Shown one piece after another: positions 25,540 to 33,372 of a stretch of DNA of 33,372 nt. The position numbers and the translations under genes were made by a program. The stretch comes from an uncultured Muribaculaceae bacterium (lineage in GTDB: Bacteria; Bacteroidota; Bacteroidia; Bacteroidales; Muribaculaceae): positions 1 to 33,372 of the forward strand of contig CAJTRC010000018.1 in assembly GCA_910578365.1 (NCBI GenBank), read 5' to 3'. How positions within the stretch are numbered: the first letter of the stretch is position 1; every line of letters begins with the position of its first letter. Below the pieces are notes generated by a model. That model searched no databases and had not been told where the DNA came from. It saw nothing but the letters and a program-made list of their open reading frames with translations.

Positions 25540-25597
25540 TAATAATCGCCGGCGCCCCTGCCCGAGGTATTACCTCTGGCCGCGACGCCGGTTATTA
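25540..25597 (-). other. Structured spacer between acpP and fabF
   Basis: Outer arms TAATAA...CCGGCG (25540-25545 and 25549-25554) pair with CGCCGG TTATTA (25586-25597), leaving a three-base bulge. An inner GAGGT/ACCTC hairpin (25564-25568 with 25572-25576) sits in the loop. No T-run follows. It may tune relative levels of ACP, which is needed in great excess, and FabF. Confidence 0.5.
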
Positions 25598-25610
25598 GTG
25601 TGGATGGAGA

Positions 25611-25844
25611 TTACTTGTTTGCTTCGATGTAAGCAACGGCGTCGCCTACGGTCTGGATAGTTTCAGCCTTGTCATCGGGAATTGTGATTCCGAATTCCTT
25701 TTCAAATTCCATAATGAGCTCTACAGTATCGAGAGAGTCAGCACCGAGGTCAGAGGTGAACGATGCGGTTTCAGTGACTTGTGCTTCGTCTACGCCGAGT
25801 TTGTCGACGATGATTGCTTTTACGCGATCTGCAATTTGTGACAT
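25611..25844 (-). CDS. acpP: Acyl carrier protein
   Basis: This 77-aa acidic four-helix protein starts MSQIADRVKAIIVDKLG and contains the phosphopantetheine attachment Ser37 in LGADSLDTVEL. EFGITIPDDKAETIQTVGDAV then follows, typical of bacterial ACP. A longer frame with an upstream ATG at 25889 exists, but the start at 25844 gives the standard ACP N-terminus. The candidate promoter would also begin transcription downstream of the longer start. It carries growing acyl chains for FabF, encoded next, and supplies acyl-ACP to LpxA-type enzymes. Confidence 0.97.
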   Translation of the reverse strand: MSQIADRVKAIIVDKLGVDEAQVTETASFTSDLGADSLDTVELIMEFEKEFGITIPDDKAETIQTVGDAVAYIEANK

Positions 25845-25886
25845 GATAATTAAGTTTTTAATTTTATAATTCGGATTTTCGCGGTG

Positions 25887-25894
25887 CAAAGTAA
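25887..25894 (-). promoter_or_regulatory. Candidate -7 element of acpP
   Basis: On the minus strand TTACTTTG is one mismatch from TAnnTTTG and would start transcription near 25880, about 36 bases before the acpP ATG. No TTTG is found at the expected -33 position, so confidence is limited. Confidence 0.45.
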
Positions 25895-26031
25895 CGGAAA
25901 ATTTATGAATTAAGGAAATTTTTCATCTATTTTTTCTCCTTTTTATTTTGAAAAACATATTTTAAGAGTTTATTTCGACCTTTTTACAAATACTTTCGCC
26001 AATTCTGCTATCGGCTTTCGGATTATTTTTG

Positions 26032-26039
26032 TAATTTTG
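26032..26039 (+). promoter_or_regulatory. Candidate -7 element of the RND efflux operon
   Basis: TAATTTTG matches TAnnTTTG and would leave a leader of about 95 bases before the membrane-fusion protein gene. No TTTG is present 19-21 bp upstream. No TetR- or MarR-type repressor gene accompanies the operon in this window. Confidence 0.55.
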
Positions 26040-26142
26040 CACCGTCTTTTCAGGCTGTTAGCCCAGGCAGATACTGCTGTCAGCTACATATTAATTACAC
26101 ATACATCATTAGTTCAAACTACAACAGACTATATATAAATTT

Positions 26143-27342
26143 ATGAAGACTAAAGTGTTAAAGACCTCAGGCATTGCTTTATGCGGATGCCTCGCAGTGG
26201 CTTTCGCCGCATGTGGCGGCGACGACGCCAAGCAACAGGCCGCCATGATGGCCGCACAGCAGGCACCCCAACTTGCCGCTGTTACAGCCGCTCCTTCATC
26301 GGTGACTCTCGACGTGAAATTCCCGACTACCCTGCAGGGTAAGACCGATATTGAGGTGCGTCCTCAGGTAAGCGGTGCAATCCAGGCTGTTAAGGTTGAT
26401 GAAGGTGCTGTAGTTCGCAAAGGCCAGGTACTTTTCACTCTCGACCCCGTGCCATTTCAGGCTGCCGTAAACCAGGCTAAAGCCGCTGTCGACGCTGCAA
26501 AAGTAAATGTTGACAACGCAAAACTCACTGAAGCCCAGAACAAACTGCTCCTCGATAAAAACATTATCTCAGACTACGTATGGCAGCAGGCAGCCAACGC
26601 ACTCTCAGCCGCCAACGCCCAGCTGGCCCAGGCCAATGCTGCTCTGATTTCGGCTCAGAAGAACCTCTCGTACTGCACCATCACCGCCCCCAGCAACGGT
26701 GTGGTAGGACAGATTCCCTTCCGCGAAGGCTCGTATGTTTCGCCCTCGACAGCCCTTACCACCGTGAGCGACAACTCCGAAATATACGCTTACTTCTCAT
26801 TCACCGAAAAAGACCTGCTTGAAATGACCAAGAACGGCACACTCTCGCAGGCTCAGATTATAGCCGCCATGCCGGCAGCCCGTCTGCAGCTGAGCGACGG
26901 CCAGATGTACGGCATCGAGGGCAAGGTTACCACCATCAGTGGTGTGGTAAACCCCAGCACCGGCGCATCAAGCGCACGCGCTATTTTCGACAACCCCAGC
27001 GGCCTGCTCCGAAGCGGTCTTACCGGCACTGTAATCCTGCCGCAGGATTTCACCAATCGTATTATAATACCCCAGAAAGCTACCTACGAACTGCAGAACC
27101 TCCGCTATGTATTCAAGGTGGAGAACGTCAACGACACCCTCAAGGCCATACAATATCCTATTGAGGTAGAGCGCCTGAACGACGGCAAAAACTTCGTGGT
27201 CGTATCAGGTATCGAAGCCGGCGACAAAATTCTTGTCGAAGGCGTAGGTATCGGCGGCAAGGTCAAGAACAACATGCCCGTAGTACCGGTCGAGGCAAAG
27301 ACCGAGGCCGGTGAAGCTCAGGCCGCACAAGCAGGCAAATAA
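26143..27342 (+). CDS. RND efflux periplasmic adaptor lipoprotein (AcrA/HlyD family)
   Basis: This 399-aa protein has a lipoprotein signal (AFAAC, Cys24). The mature part has the adaptor order: a barrel-sandwich half (VRPQVSGAIQAVKVDEGAVVRKGQ, split across two strands), an Ala/Gln-rich helical hairpin (about 105-170), and the second lipoyl half (SYCTITAPSNGVVGQIPFREG). A beta-barrel (SEIYAYFSFTEKDLLEM) and a membrane-proximal domain ending EGVGIGGKVKNNMPV follow. Such adaptors link an inner-membrane RND pump with an outer-membrane channel. The pump gene follows after 37 bp and the channel gene after that, so this is the first gene of a complete tripartite efflux operon. The substrate is unknown. 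Confidence 0.95.
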   Translation: MKTKVLKTSGIALCGCLAVAFAACGGDDAKQQAAMMAAQQAPQLAAVTAAPSSVTLDVKFPTTLQGKTDIEVRPQVSGAIQAVKVDEGAVVRKGQVLFTLDPVPFQAAVNQAKAAVDAAKVNVDNAKLTEAQNKLLLDKNIISDYVWQQAANALSAANAQLAQANAALISAQKNLSYCTITAPSNGVVGQIPFREGSYVSPSTALTTVSDNSEIYAYFSFTEKDLLEMTKNGTLSQAQIIAAMPAARLQLSDGQMYGIEGKVTTISGVVNPSTGASSARAIFDNPSGLLRSGLTGTVILPQDFTNRIIIPQKATYELQNLRYVFKVENVNDTLKAIQYPIEVERLNDGKNFVVVSGIEAGDKILVEGVGIGGKVKNNMPVVPVEAKTEAGEAQAAQAGK

Positions 27343-27379
27343 CAATTCATCCATTGAGAACCTACTGATATCAATATAA

Positions 27380-30300
27380 ATGAAACTCGATAATTTTATT
27401 AACCGACCGGTGCTTTCGACGGTGATATCCATCTTCATCGTGCTGCTTGGTATCATCGGCCTCGCGTCGCTGCCTATCACCCAGTACCCCGACATCGCAC
27501 CGCCTACCATCTCGGTAAGCACCACCTATAACGGCGCAAACGCTCAGGCTGTGCTCAACTCCGTGATTGCCCCTCTCGAAGAGTCGATTAACGGTGCCGA
27601 AGGCATGACCTACATGGAGTCGACCGCCACCAATACCGGCTCGGCCACCATCAACGTATATTTCGAACAGGGATTCGACCCCGACATGGCCGCCGTGGAC
27701 GTACAGAACCGTGTGGCCAAAGCCGCCAACCTGCTCCCCTCCGAAGTAAACCAGGTGGGCGTGATAACTCAGAAGCGTCAGACCTCGATGCTCTGTGGTA
27801 TCGCCCTCTCTGACGTCAGCGGCAACTACGGCGAGGAATTCCTCGACAACTACATGAAGATCAACGTAATCCCACAGCTGCAGCGTGTATCCGGCGTGGG
27901 CGACGTAATGAGCTTCGGCGCCGACTACTCGATGCGTATATGGCTCAAGCCCGATGTGATGGCTCAGTACAGCCTCATGCCCACCGATGTATCGGCAGCA
28001 CTGGCCTCGCAGAACCTCGAAGCCGCTCCAGGAGCGTTCGGCGAGCAGGGCGACCAGTCGTTCCAGTACATCATGCGCTACAAAGGCCGTCTGGTTACTC
28101 CTGAAGAATTCGGCGACATTGTAATCCGCGCCCTCCCCACCGGCGAGATACTCTATCTGAAAGACGTGGCCGACATAGAACTCGGTCGTGTAACATACGG
28201 TTTCCACAACAAATCGAACGGCGACCTGTCGACCATGGCCATCGTGTTCCAGACAGCCGGCTCGAACGCCACCCAGATTATTAACGACTGCCTCGCACTG
28301 GTCGACAAGATGAAAGCCGAACTCCCATCCGGCCTTGAAATGACCGTGCCGATGAACAACAACGAATTCCTCTACGCCTCAATCGAGAATGTGATACACA
28401 CCCTTATCGAGGCCTTTATTCTGGTGTTCCTTGTAGTTTATCTGTTCCTGCACGACTTCCGCTCCACCCTCATCCCGGCCATCGCCATTCCGGTGGCACT
28501 TGTGGGTACCTTCTTCGTACTTAAGCTCATAGGCTTCTCGCTCAACCTCATCACCCTGTCGGCACTTGTGCTCGCAATCGCCATTGTAGTCGACGACGCC
28601 ATTGTGGTGGTCGAGGCCGTCCATGCCAAACTCGACGCCGGATACAAATCGGCTCGCCGCGCCTCAATCGACGCCATGAACGAAATCGCCTCGGCCCTTA
28701 TATCCATCACTCTGGTAATGATGCTGGTGTTCATCCCGGTATCGTTCATGCCGGGTACCTCGGGCGTATTTTACCAGCAGTTCGGTCTTACCATGGCAAT
28801 CGCCATCGGTTTCTCGGCCGTAAACGCCCTTACCCTCTCGCCCGCCCTCTGTGCCGTATTCCTCAAGCCGCACAACAAATCGCTTGGCGAAAGCATGAAA
28901 CAAGCCTACTCGGCAAGCGGCGAAGTAATGGCCCAACGCGCCAAGAGCTTCCTCGGCATCCACCCGGTAATAACCTTCCTGCTCATCTGCGCCGCAGTAG
29001 TATTTATGGTACTCGGCTGGTACAACTTCGCAGTGGTATGGAAAGGCATCGTAGCCTGCACAGTGGCCGTACTGGCCCTGATAGGCATGTTCAGCAAACG
29101 CTTCCAGCAGGCCTTCGAGATTGGCTACGGCCGCGTGCTGAAAGTATACAACAAATTCACCCGCCTGTTCGCAGCCCACAAAGTCATATCCTTTGCCACA
29201 GTAGGCGCATCGATTGCAGCCCTGGTATGGCTTATGAGCTCCACCCCATCTGAAATGGTGCCCAACGAAGACACCGGTACAATCTTCGTGATGGTAAACA
29301 TGCCCCCGGGCACATCGCAGGAACGAACCGGCGAAGTACTCGACCAGCTCGACAAAATCATGGAAAACATCCCCGGCATCAGCGTACGCCAGATGATCGA
29401 CGGCTACAGCTTCATCGCCGGCCAGGGTGCGACCTACGGTACATTCATCGTAAAACTCGACAGCTGGGAAGAACGCGGCGACAACGATGTAAACAAAATC
29501 ATAGGCCAGCTTTATGCAGCCACCGGCTCCATAAAAGACGGCAACGTGCTGATATTCGCCCCGCCGATGATTTCAGGCTACTCAATCACCAACGGCTTCG
29601 AGCTTAAAATGCAGGACAAGACCGGCGGCGACATCAACCAGTTCTACGCAGTAACACAGACATTCCTGGCCCAGCTCATGGCCCAGCCCGAAATACAAGT
29701 GGCATACACCACCTTCAACCCCACCTTCCCCCAGTATCTGGTAGAAGTCGACGCAGCCAAGTGCATCCAGGCCGGCATCAACCCACAGACCATCCTGACA
29801 ACCCTGCAGGGCTACTACGGCTCGATGTACGTATCGAACTTCAACCGCTTCGGCAAAATCTACCGCGTGATGATGCAGGCCAACCCCGAATCGCGTATCA
29901 ATCCCGAAACCCTCTCGGCCATAAAAATACGCAACGGCAACGAAATGGCCCCCATCTCGAACTTCATGACACTCACCCGCACCTACGGCCCTGACCTGCT
30001 GAACCGCTTCAACCTGTTCACCTCAATGTCCGTGACCGGCCAGCCCGCAGCAGGCTTCTCGTCGGGCGACGCACTTGCCGCCATCGAACGCGTAGCCAAA
30101 GAATCCCTGCCCCAGGGATACACCTACGAATACGCCGGCATGACCCGCGAAGAAGCAAGCACCAGCGGCAACGCCACCGCCATGATTTTCGGCCTGTGTC
30201 TGCTGTTCGTATACCTGCTGCTGTCGGCACAATACGAAAGCTACGTGCTGCCGTGGGCCGTAATCCTCTCGGTACCCTTCGGCCTTATGGGAGCGTTTAT

Positions 30301-30760
30301 ATTCGCCGACATCTTCGGCGTCACCAACAACATCTATCTGCAAATCGCACTGATTATGCTTATAGGTCTGCTGGCCAAGAACGCCATCCTGATAGTTGAA
30401 TTCGCCCTCGAACGCCGCATGACCGGCATGAGCATCACCAACGCAGCCATAGCCGGCGCATCAGCCCGTCTGCGCCCCATCCTCATGACCTCCCTCGCCC
30501 TTATCATAGGCCTTCTGCCAATGATGTTCGCCAGCGGCGTAGGCGCAAACGGCAACCGCGCCCTCGGCACCGGCTCAGTAGGCGGCATGCTCATAGGCAT
30601 GATACTGCAGGTACTGATTGTACCCGCAATGTTCATAGCCTTCCAGCACCTGCAGGAAAAAATCACACCCATAAAGTGGCAGAACGAAGAAAAGGGCGGC
30701 TCGATTGAACGCGAAATCGAGCAGTACTCCAAAAAACAGTACACCGACAACAACGAATGA
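27380..30760 (+). CDS. RND family multidrug efflux pump (AcrB/HAE1 type) with extra two-helix insertion
   Basis: This protein has 1126 aa, longer than the typical 1030-1070. The N-terminus MKLDNFINRPVLSTVISI, the porter domains, and the proton-relay residues Asp405/Asp406 in IAIVVDDAIVVVEA and Lys1000 in LLAKNAILIVEF identify a functional-looking HAE1 pump. After LCAVFLKPHN (about residue 499), where family members have a short cytoplasmic linker, there are about 75 additional residues. These contain two strongly hydrophobic segments (about 530-550 and 557-571), before FQQAFEIGYGRVLKVYNKF rejoins the family. It overlaps the next gene by 4 bp (ATGA). It sits in the inner membrane and works with the adaptor and TolC-like partners; the substrate is not predictable. 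Confidence 0.95.
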   Translation: MKLDNFINRPVLSTVISIFIVLLGIIGLASLPITQYPDIAPPTISVSTTYNGANAQAVLNSVIAPLEESINGAEGMTYMESTATNTGSATINVYFEQGFDPDMAAVDVQNRVAKAANLLPSEVNQVGVITQKRQTSMLCGIALSDVSGNYGEEFLDNYMKINVIPQLQRVSGVGDVMSFGADYSMRIWLKPDVMAQYSLMPTDVSAALASQNLEAAPGAFGEQGDQSFQYIMRYKGRLVTPEEFGDIVIRALPTGEILYLKDVADIELGRVTYGFHNKSNGDLSTMAIVFQTAGSNATQIINDCLALVDKMKAELPSGLEMTVPMNNNEFLYASIENVIHTLIEAFILVFLVVYLFLHDFRSTLIPAIAIPVALVGTFFVLKLIGFSLNLITLSALVLAIAIVVDDAIVVVEAVHAKLDAGYKSARRASIDAMNEIASALISITLVMMLVFIPVSFMPGTSGVFYQQFGLTMAIAIGFSAVNALTLSPALCAVFLKPHNKSLGESMKQAYSASGEVMAQRAKSFLGIHPVITFLLICAAVVFMVLGWYNFAVVWKGIVACTVAVLALIGMFSKRFQQAFEIGYGRVLKVYNKFTRLFAAHKVISFATVGASIAALVWLMSSTPSEMVPNEDTGTIFVMVNMPPGTSQERTGEVLDQLDKIMENIPGISVRQMIDGYSFIAGQGATYGTFIVKLDSWEERGDNDVNKIIGQLYAATGSIKDGNVLIFAPPMISGYSITNGFELKMQDKTGGDINQFYAVTQTFLAQLMAQPEIQVAYTTFNPTFPQYLVEVDAAKCIQAGINPQTILTTLQGYYGSMYVSNFNRFGKIYRVMMQANPESRINPETLSAIKIRNGNEMAPISNFMTLTRTYGPDLLNRFNLFTSMSVTGQPAAGFSSGDALAAIERVAKESLPQGYTYEYAGMTREEASTSGNATAMIFGLCLLFVYLLLSAQYESYVLPWAVILSVPFGLMGAFIFADIFGVTNNIYLQIALIMLIGLLAKNAILIVEFALERRMTGMSITNAAIAGASARLRPILMTSLALIIGLLPMMFASGVGANGNRALGTGSVGGMLIGMILQVLIVPAMFIAFQHLQEKITPIKWQNEEKGGSIEREIEQYSKKQYTDNNE

Positions 30761-32151
30761 CCGCAACAATGAACAACATAATAAAAAAATCGGCTGTAGC
30801 CACCGTAGCGATACTCCTGCTCGGAAGCTGCAACATATACAAAAAATACGAAACTCCCGACCAGACAGCCCTCACAAAGGCATACAAGGAGGCTCGCGAA
30901 CTCCCCGCCGATTCAGCGGCGTTCGGCAACCTCCGCTGGGAATCGGTATTCACCGACCCCATGCTGGCCGACCTCATCAACCGCGCCCTCGAAAACAACA
31001 CATCACTCGAAAACGCGCGTCTGAACGTAAGCATAGCCCACGCACAGCTCAAGGGAGCCAATCTCGCTTACCTGCCGTCTGTGGCACTCGCCCCCAACGG
31101 GGCGGGCGCCTCATACGCCGGAAGCGACTTCAGTTGGACATACCAGATACCCGCACAGGTAAGCTGGGAAATCGACATATTCGGCAAACTCCTCAACAGC
31201 AAACGTGGCGCAAAAGCACAGCTGCTGCAGAGCGAAGACTACGCACAAGCCGTACGCTCGCAGATAATCTCCGCCGTAGCAAATACATACTACGGCATAG
31301 CAGCCCTGAAATCGCAAATCAACCTATCGCGCGAAACAGCCAAAATATGGGCCGAAAACGTTCAGGCCATGAAAGACTACAAACTCGCCGGCCGAGTAAC
31401 CGAAGCCGCCGTAGTACAGTCATCGGCCAACTACTACAGCATCCTCGGCTCAATCACCGACCTCGAAGTTCAGCTCGACCAGCTCAACAACACCATGTCG
31501 ACATTGCTTAACGAAATGCCCCAGGAATGGAACATCCAGGCAAGCTCCCTCGACCGATTCGCCGCTCCCGACATAATCCGAACCGGTGTGCCCATGGCCG
31601 AACTGGCCTCACGACCCGACGTAGCAGCCGCCGAAAAATCACTCGCCGTAGCATACTACGCCACAAACTCGGCACGCGCCGCCTTCTACCCCGGACTCAC
31701 CATCACAGCCAACGGCGGCTTCACAAACCTGCTGGGTTCGATGATAAAGAACCCCGGCGACTGGTTCGTACAGTTAGCCGGCTCATTAGTAGCGCCCCTG
31801 TTCTCACGAGGCCAGAATATAGCACGCCTCGAAGCAGCCAAAGCTCAGCAGCAACAAGCACTCAACAACTTTGAATACGCCATAATGAGCGCAGCAGCCG
31901 AAGTAAGCGACGCCATGACAGTATTCGCCAAAAGCACCGAAAAAGCCATATACCTCGTTGACCAGGTAAGCAATCTCGAGCAGTCGGTCGACATCACAAA
32001 CGACCTTCTGAAGTACTACAACGGCTCATACCTCGAAGTACTCACAGCTCAGTCGAGCCTGCTTTCGGCACAAATGTCACAGATCAGCTGCCAGCTCACC
32101 CGTACCCAGGCAGTAATCAACCTCTACCAGGCACTCGGAGGCGGACGCTAA
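30757..32151 (+). CDS. TolC-like outer-membrane efflux lipoprotein (NodT family)
   Basis: This 464-aa protein has a lipoprotein signal (LLLGSC, Cys25). The mature part shows the two OEP repeats: RWESVFTDPMLADLINRALENN and LENARLNVSIAHAQLKGAN in the first, and MAELASRPDVAAAEKSLAVAYY with ARAAFYPGLTITANGGF in the second. The C-terminus YLEVLTAQSSLLSAQMSQIS is typical. It forms the trimeric exit duct of the RND pump. The start at 30757 overlaps the pump stop as ATGA, suggesting translational coupling; an in-frame ATG at 30769 is an alternative that would shorten the signal peptide by four residues. Confidence 0.95.
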   Translation: MTATMNNIIKKSAVATVAILLLGSCNIYKKYETPDQTALTKAYKEARELPADSAAFGNLRWESVFTDPMLADLINRALENNTSLENARLNVSIAHAQLKGANLAYLPSVALAPNGAGASYAGSDFSWTYQIPAQVSWEIDIFGKLLNSKRGAKAQLLQSEDYAQAVRSQIISAVANTYYGIAALKSQINLSRETAKIWAENVQAMKDYKLAGRVTEAAVVQSSANYYSILGSITDLEVQLDQLNNTMSTLLNEMPQEWNIQASSLDRFAAPDIIRTGVPMAELASRPDVAAAEKSLAVAYYATNSARAAFYPGLTITANGGFTNLLGSMIKNPGDWFVQLAGSLVAPLFSRGQNIARLEAAKAQQQQALNNFEYAIMSAAAEVSDAMTVFAKSTEKAIYLVDQVSNLEQSVDITNDLLKYYNGSYLEVLTAQSSLLSAQMSQISCQLTRTQAVINLYQALGGGR

Positions 32152-32175
32152 CACAAACCCTAATACCACACAAAT

Positions 32176-32964
32176 ATGATTAGTCCATTAGCATACGTCG
32201 ACCCCTCGGCAAAACTCGCCGACGACGTAAAAGTCCACCCCTTCGCATACATCGACGCCGACGTCGAAATCGGCCCCGGATGCGAAATCATGCCAAACGC
32301 CAGCATAATGCGCGGCACACGCATGGGAGCCAACAACAAAATATATCAGGGAGCCGTAATCGGCGCCGACCCGCAGGACTTCCGCTGGAAAGGCCAGCAG
32401 ACCTACTGCTACATCGGCGACAACAACCGCATCCGCGAACAATGCATCATCAACCGCGGCATTGATTCAGACGGCGGCACACGCATAGGCAGCGGCTGCT
32501 TCATCATGGCCGAAAGCCACATTGGCCATGACTCAGCCATAGCCGACAACTGCGTGCTCGGCAACGGTGTAAAAATAGCCGGAAACGTCAAAATAGGCAA
32601 CTGCGCCATCCTGTCCAGCAACGTAATAATCAACGAAAACTCAGCCGTGGGCGAATGCACACTCATAAAAGGCGGTTGCCGAATCAGCAACAACGTGCCC
32701 CCATTCACCATCATGGCACACAACCCCGCCCGCTACTACGGCGTAAACAACGTGATAATGCAGAAATGCGGCTACACCGACACCAACGTCGACGACGTAG
32801 CAAAAGCCTACCGCCACATATACCAGTGCAACATCTCGGTATTCAACGCTCTGAGCCGCATCGAATCCGACATCGACCCATCGAAAGTACGCAACATAAT
32901 CACCGACTTCATCCGCCAGCACAACCTCCGCATAGCAGGCGACACCTTCAACGACGAAGAATAA
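32176..32964 (+). CDS. lpxA: LpxA-family acyl-ACP--UDP-N-acetylglucosamine O-acyltransferase
   Basis: This 262-aa protein is the usual LpxA length. Hexapeptide repeats form a left-handed beta-helix (VHPFAYIDADVEIGPGCEI, IGSGCFIMAESHIGHDSAI). Catalytic His118 in SHIGHD corresponds to E. coli His125. GADPQDF and NVPPFTIMAHNPARYYGVN match LpxA, and the C-terminal helical domain begins near residue 200. The reaction is acyl transfer from hydroxyacyl-ACP to UDP-GlcNAc, the first step of lipid A synthesis. It follows the efflux genes after 24 bp and is probably cotranscribed, rather than lying beside lpxC/lpxD/fabZ. Bacteroidota often hold a second LpxA homologue, so this may be the paralogue and not the main enzyme. 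Confidence 0.85.
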   Translation: MISPLAYVDPSAKLADDVKVHPFAYIDADVEIGPGCEIMPNASIMRGTRMGANNKIYQGAVIGADPQDFRWKGQQTYCYIGDNNRIREQCIINRGIDSDGGTRIGSGCFIMAESHIGHDSAIADNCVLGNGVKIAGNVKIGNCAILSSNVIINENSAVGECTLIKGGCRISNNVPPFTIMAHNPARYYGVNNVIMQKCGYTDTNVDDVAKAYRHIYQCNISVFNALSRIESDIDPSKVRNIITDFIRQHNLRIAGDTFNDEE

Positions 32965-32980
32965 CCACACCACAAGAGCC

Positions 32981-33012
32981 ACAGGCGCCGGGCATCCAAG
33001 TCCGGCGTCTGT
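32981..33012 (+). terminator. Hairpin after lpxA-family gene
   Basis: An 11-bp stem including one G-T pair (32981-32991 with 33002-33012) and a 10-base loop lies 17 bases after the stop codon. No T-run follows, so it may be a weak or factor-dependent terminator or a 3' stabilising structure. Confidence 0.55.
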
Positions 33013-33167
33013 CATATCCCTCCCCCACCCTCAACCATAAAACCACACAACAGTAAAACAGACCGGCAACACACAGCAATACAACAACATACCCCTGCCA
33101 TCAACAACCCCAAATCACTCCGGGGCAGCAAAGCCGATAAAAAAAACAAAAAAAACGCCCGAAAAAA
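33013..33167. other. A/C-rich intergenic tract before the tRNA gene
   Basis: No gene is visible. The plus strand is strongly depleted in G and T; for example 33061-33120 holds only 5 G and 6 T. A CCCC/GGGG hairpin (33109-33126) and two A-rich runs (33138-33155) lie in it. The A-runs may act as an upstream element for the tRNA promoter. Confidence 0.5.
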
Positions 33168-33199
33168 TTTGCATAAACCAGAATAAATGCCTAACTTTG
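33168..33199 (+). promoter_or_regulatory. Consensus promoter of the tRNA gene
   Basis: TTTG (33168-33171) is spaced 20 bp from TAACTTTG (33192-33199), an exact match to the Bacteroides vegetative promoter. Predicted transcription starts near 33206, about 20 bases before the mature tRNA. A-runs precede it. Confidence 0.9.
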
Positions 33200-33226
33200 C
33201 AATCGCTTTTGGGCACGAGCCCATCC

Positions 33227-33300
33227 GGTCCTATAGCTCAGTTGGTTAGAGCACCTGACTCATAATCAGGGAGTCCTTGGTTCAAGCCCAAGTGGGACCA
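33227..33300 (+). tRNA. tRNA with CAT anticodon (elongator Met or lysidine-type Ile2)
   Basis: The acceptor arm GGTCCTA pairs with TGGGACC (one G-T pair) and A33300 is the discriminator. The D arm GCTC/GAGC, the anticodon arm CCTGA/TCAGG with loop CTCATAA (anticodon 33261-33263), and the T arm CTTGG/CCAAG with TTCAAGC are all complete. No CCA is encoded, as is usual in Bacteroidota. It is not an initiator, because the acceptor begins with a G-C pair and the anticodon stem lacks the three G-C pairs. Elongator Met and the Ile(AUA) tRNA that is modified by TilS share this anticodon and cannot be told apart safely by eye. Confidence 0.95.
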
Positions 33301-33322
33301 CTTATTCAAATGTTAAATTAAG

Positions 33323-33363
33323 GCAAAACGCTGATTATCAACATAATCGGCGTTTTGCTTTTT
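33323..33363 (+). terminator. Intrinsic terminator of the tRNA gene
   Basis: A 16-bp stem with one G-T pair (33323-33338 with 33343-33358) and tetraloop CAAC is followed by a five-T run (33359-33363). It lies 22 bases after the tRNA. Confidence 0.95.
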
Positions 33364-33372
33364 ATATGCCCT

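Noticed and set aside
25845..25889. Upstream ATG that would extend ACP by 15 residues
   Set aside because: The extension is Asn/Lys/Ile-rich and unlike ACPs, and the candidate promoter would start transcription downstream of it. The standard start MSQIADRV was preferred.
32188..33015. Minus-strand frames opposite the lpxA-family gene
   Set aside because: They are shadows of the strongly biased plus-strand coding sequence and match no known domains.

Overview
The window looks like a chromosomal segment of a gut Bacteroidales (Bacteroidota). Several lines point this way: SusC/SusD pairs with surface-glycan-binding lipoproteins, promoters of the Bacteroides type (TTTG, about 20 bp, then TAnnTTTG), lipoprotein signals followed by acidic residues, and a tRNA gene without encoded CCA. 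Base composition and protein character would fit Muribaculaceae or a relative, but that rank is inference.

Region 1 (1-933): the 3' part of an IS4-family transposase gene that carries an in-frame TAA, so it is decaying. A perfect 17-bp hairpin separates it from the next, convergent operon.

Region 2 (950-17931, all minus strand): a beta-mannan utilisation locus. In transcription order it holds an AraC-type regulator, a fused SASA-type acetylesterase plus GH5 (GH5_7-like) mannanase with its own near-consensus promoter, susC, susD, two TIG-domain glycan-binding lipoproteins, a GH26 mannanase lipoprotein, a GH130 mannosylglucose phosphorylase, a GPH-family sugar symporter and a mannobiose 2-epimerase. 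The inferred route is surface cleavage by GH26, capture by SusD and the binding proteins, import through SusC, periplasmic deacetylation and trimming by the SASA-GH5 protein, symport of mannobiose, epimerisation to mannosyl-glucose, and phosphorolysis to mannose-1-phosphate and glucose. A strong hairpin with a T-run lies directly before the GH26 gene and may set a lower dose for the enzymes than for the capture proteins.

Region 3 (18106-24258): housekeeping and mixed genes. These are tex, a periplasmic GH31 glycosidase convergent with tex (their stop codons overlap), an orphan C-terminal half of an MFS sugar transporter, a maltose/galactoside-type O-acetyltransferase, and an unexplained intergenic stretch of about 190 bp.

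Region 4 (24196-25894, minus): acpP and fabF of fatty-acid synthesis, with a structured intercistronic spacer.

Region 5 (26032-33012, plus): an RND efflux operon (membrane-fusion lipoprotein, RND pump with an apparent two-helix insertion, TolC-like lipoprotein) followed by an lpxA-family acyltransferase gene. The strand becomes strongly A/C-rich toward the end.

Region 6 (33168-33363): a CAT-anticodon tRNA with a consensus promoter and a strong terminator.

No CRISPR array, phage or obviously novel multi-gene system was seen. The most unusual items are the esterase-mannanase fusion, the pre-GH26 attenuator-like hairpin, the RND insertion, the half transporter and the intergenic element at 24010-24190.
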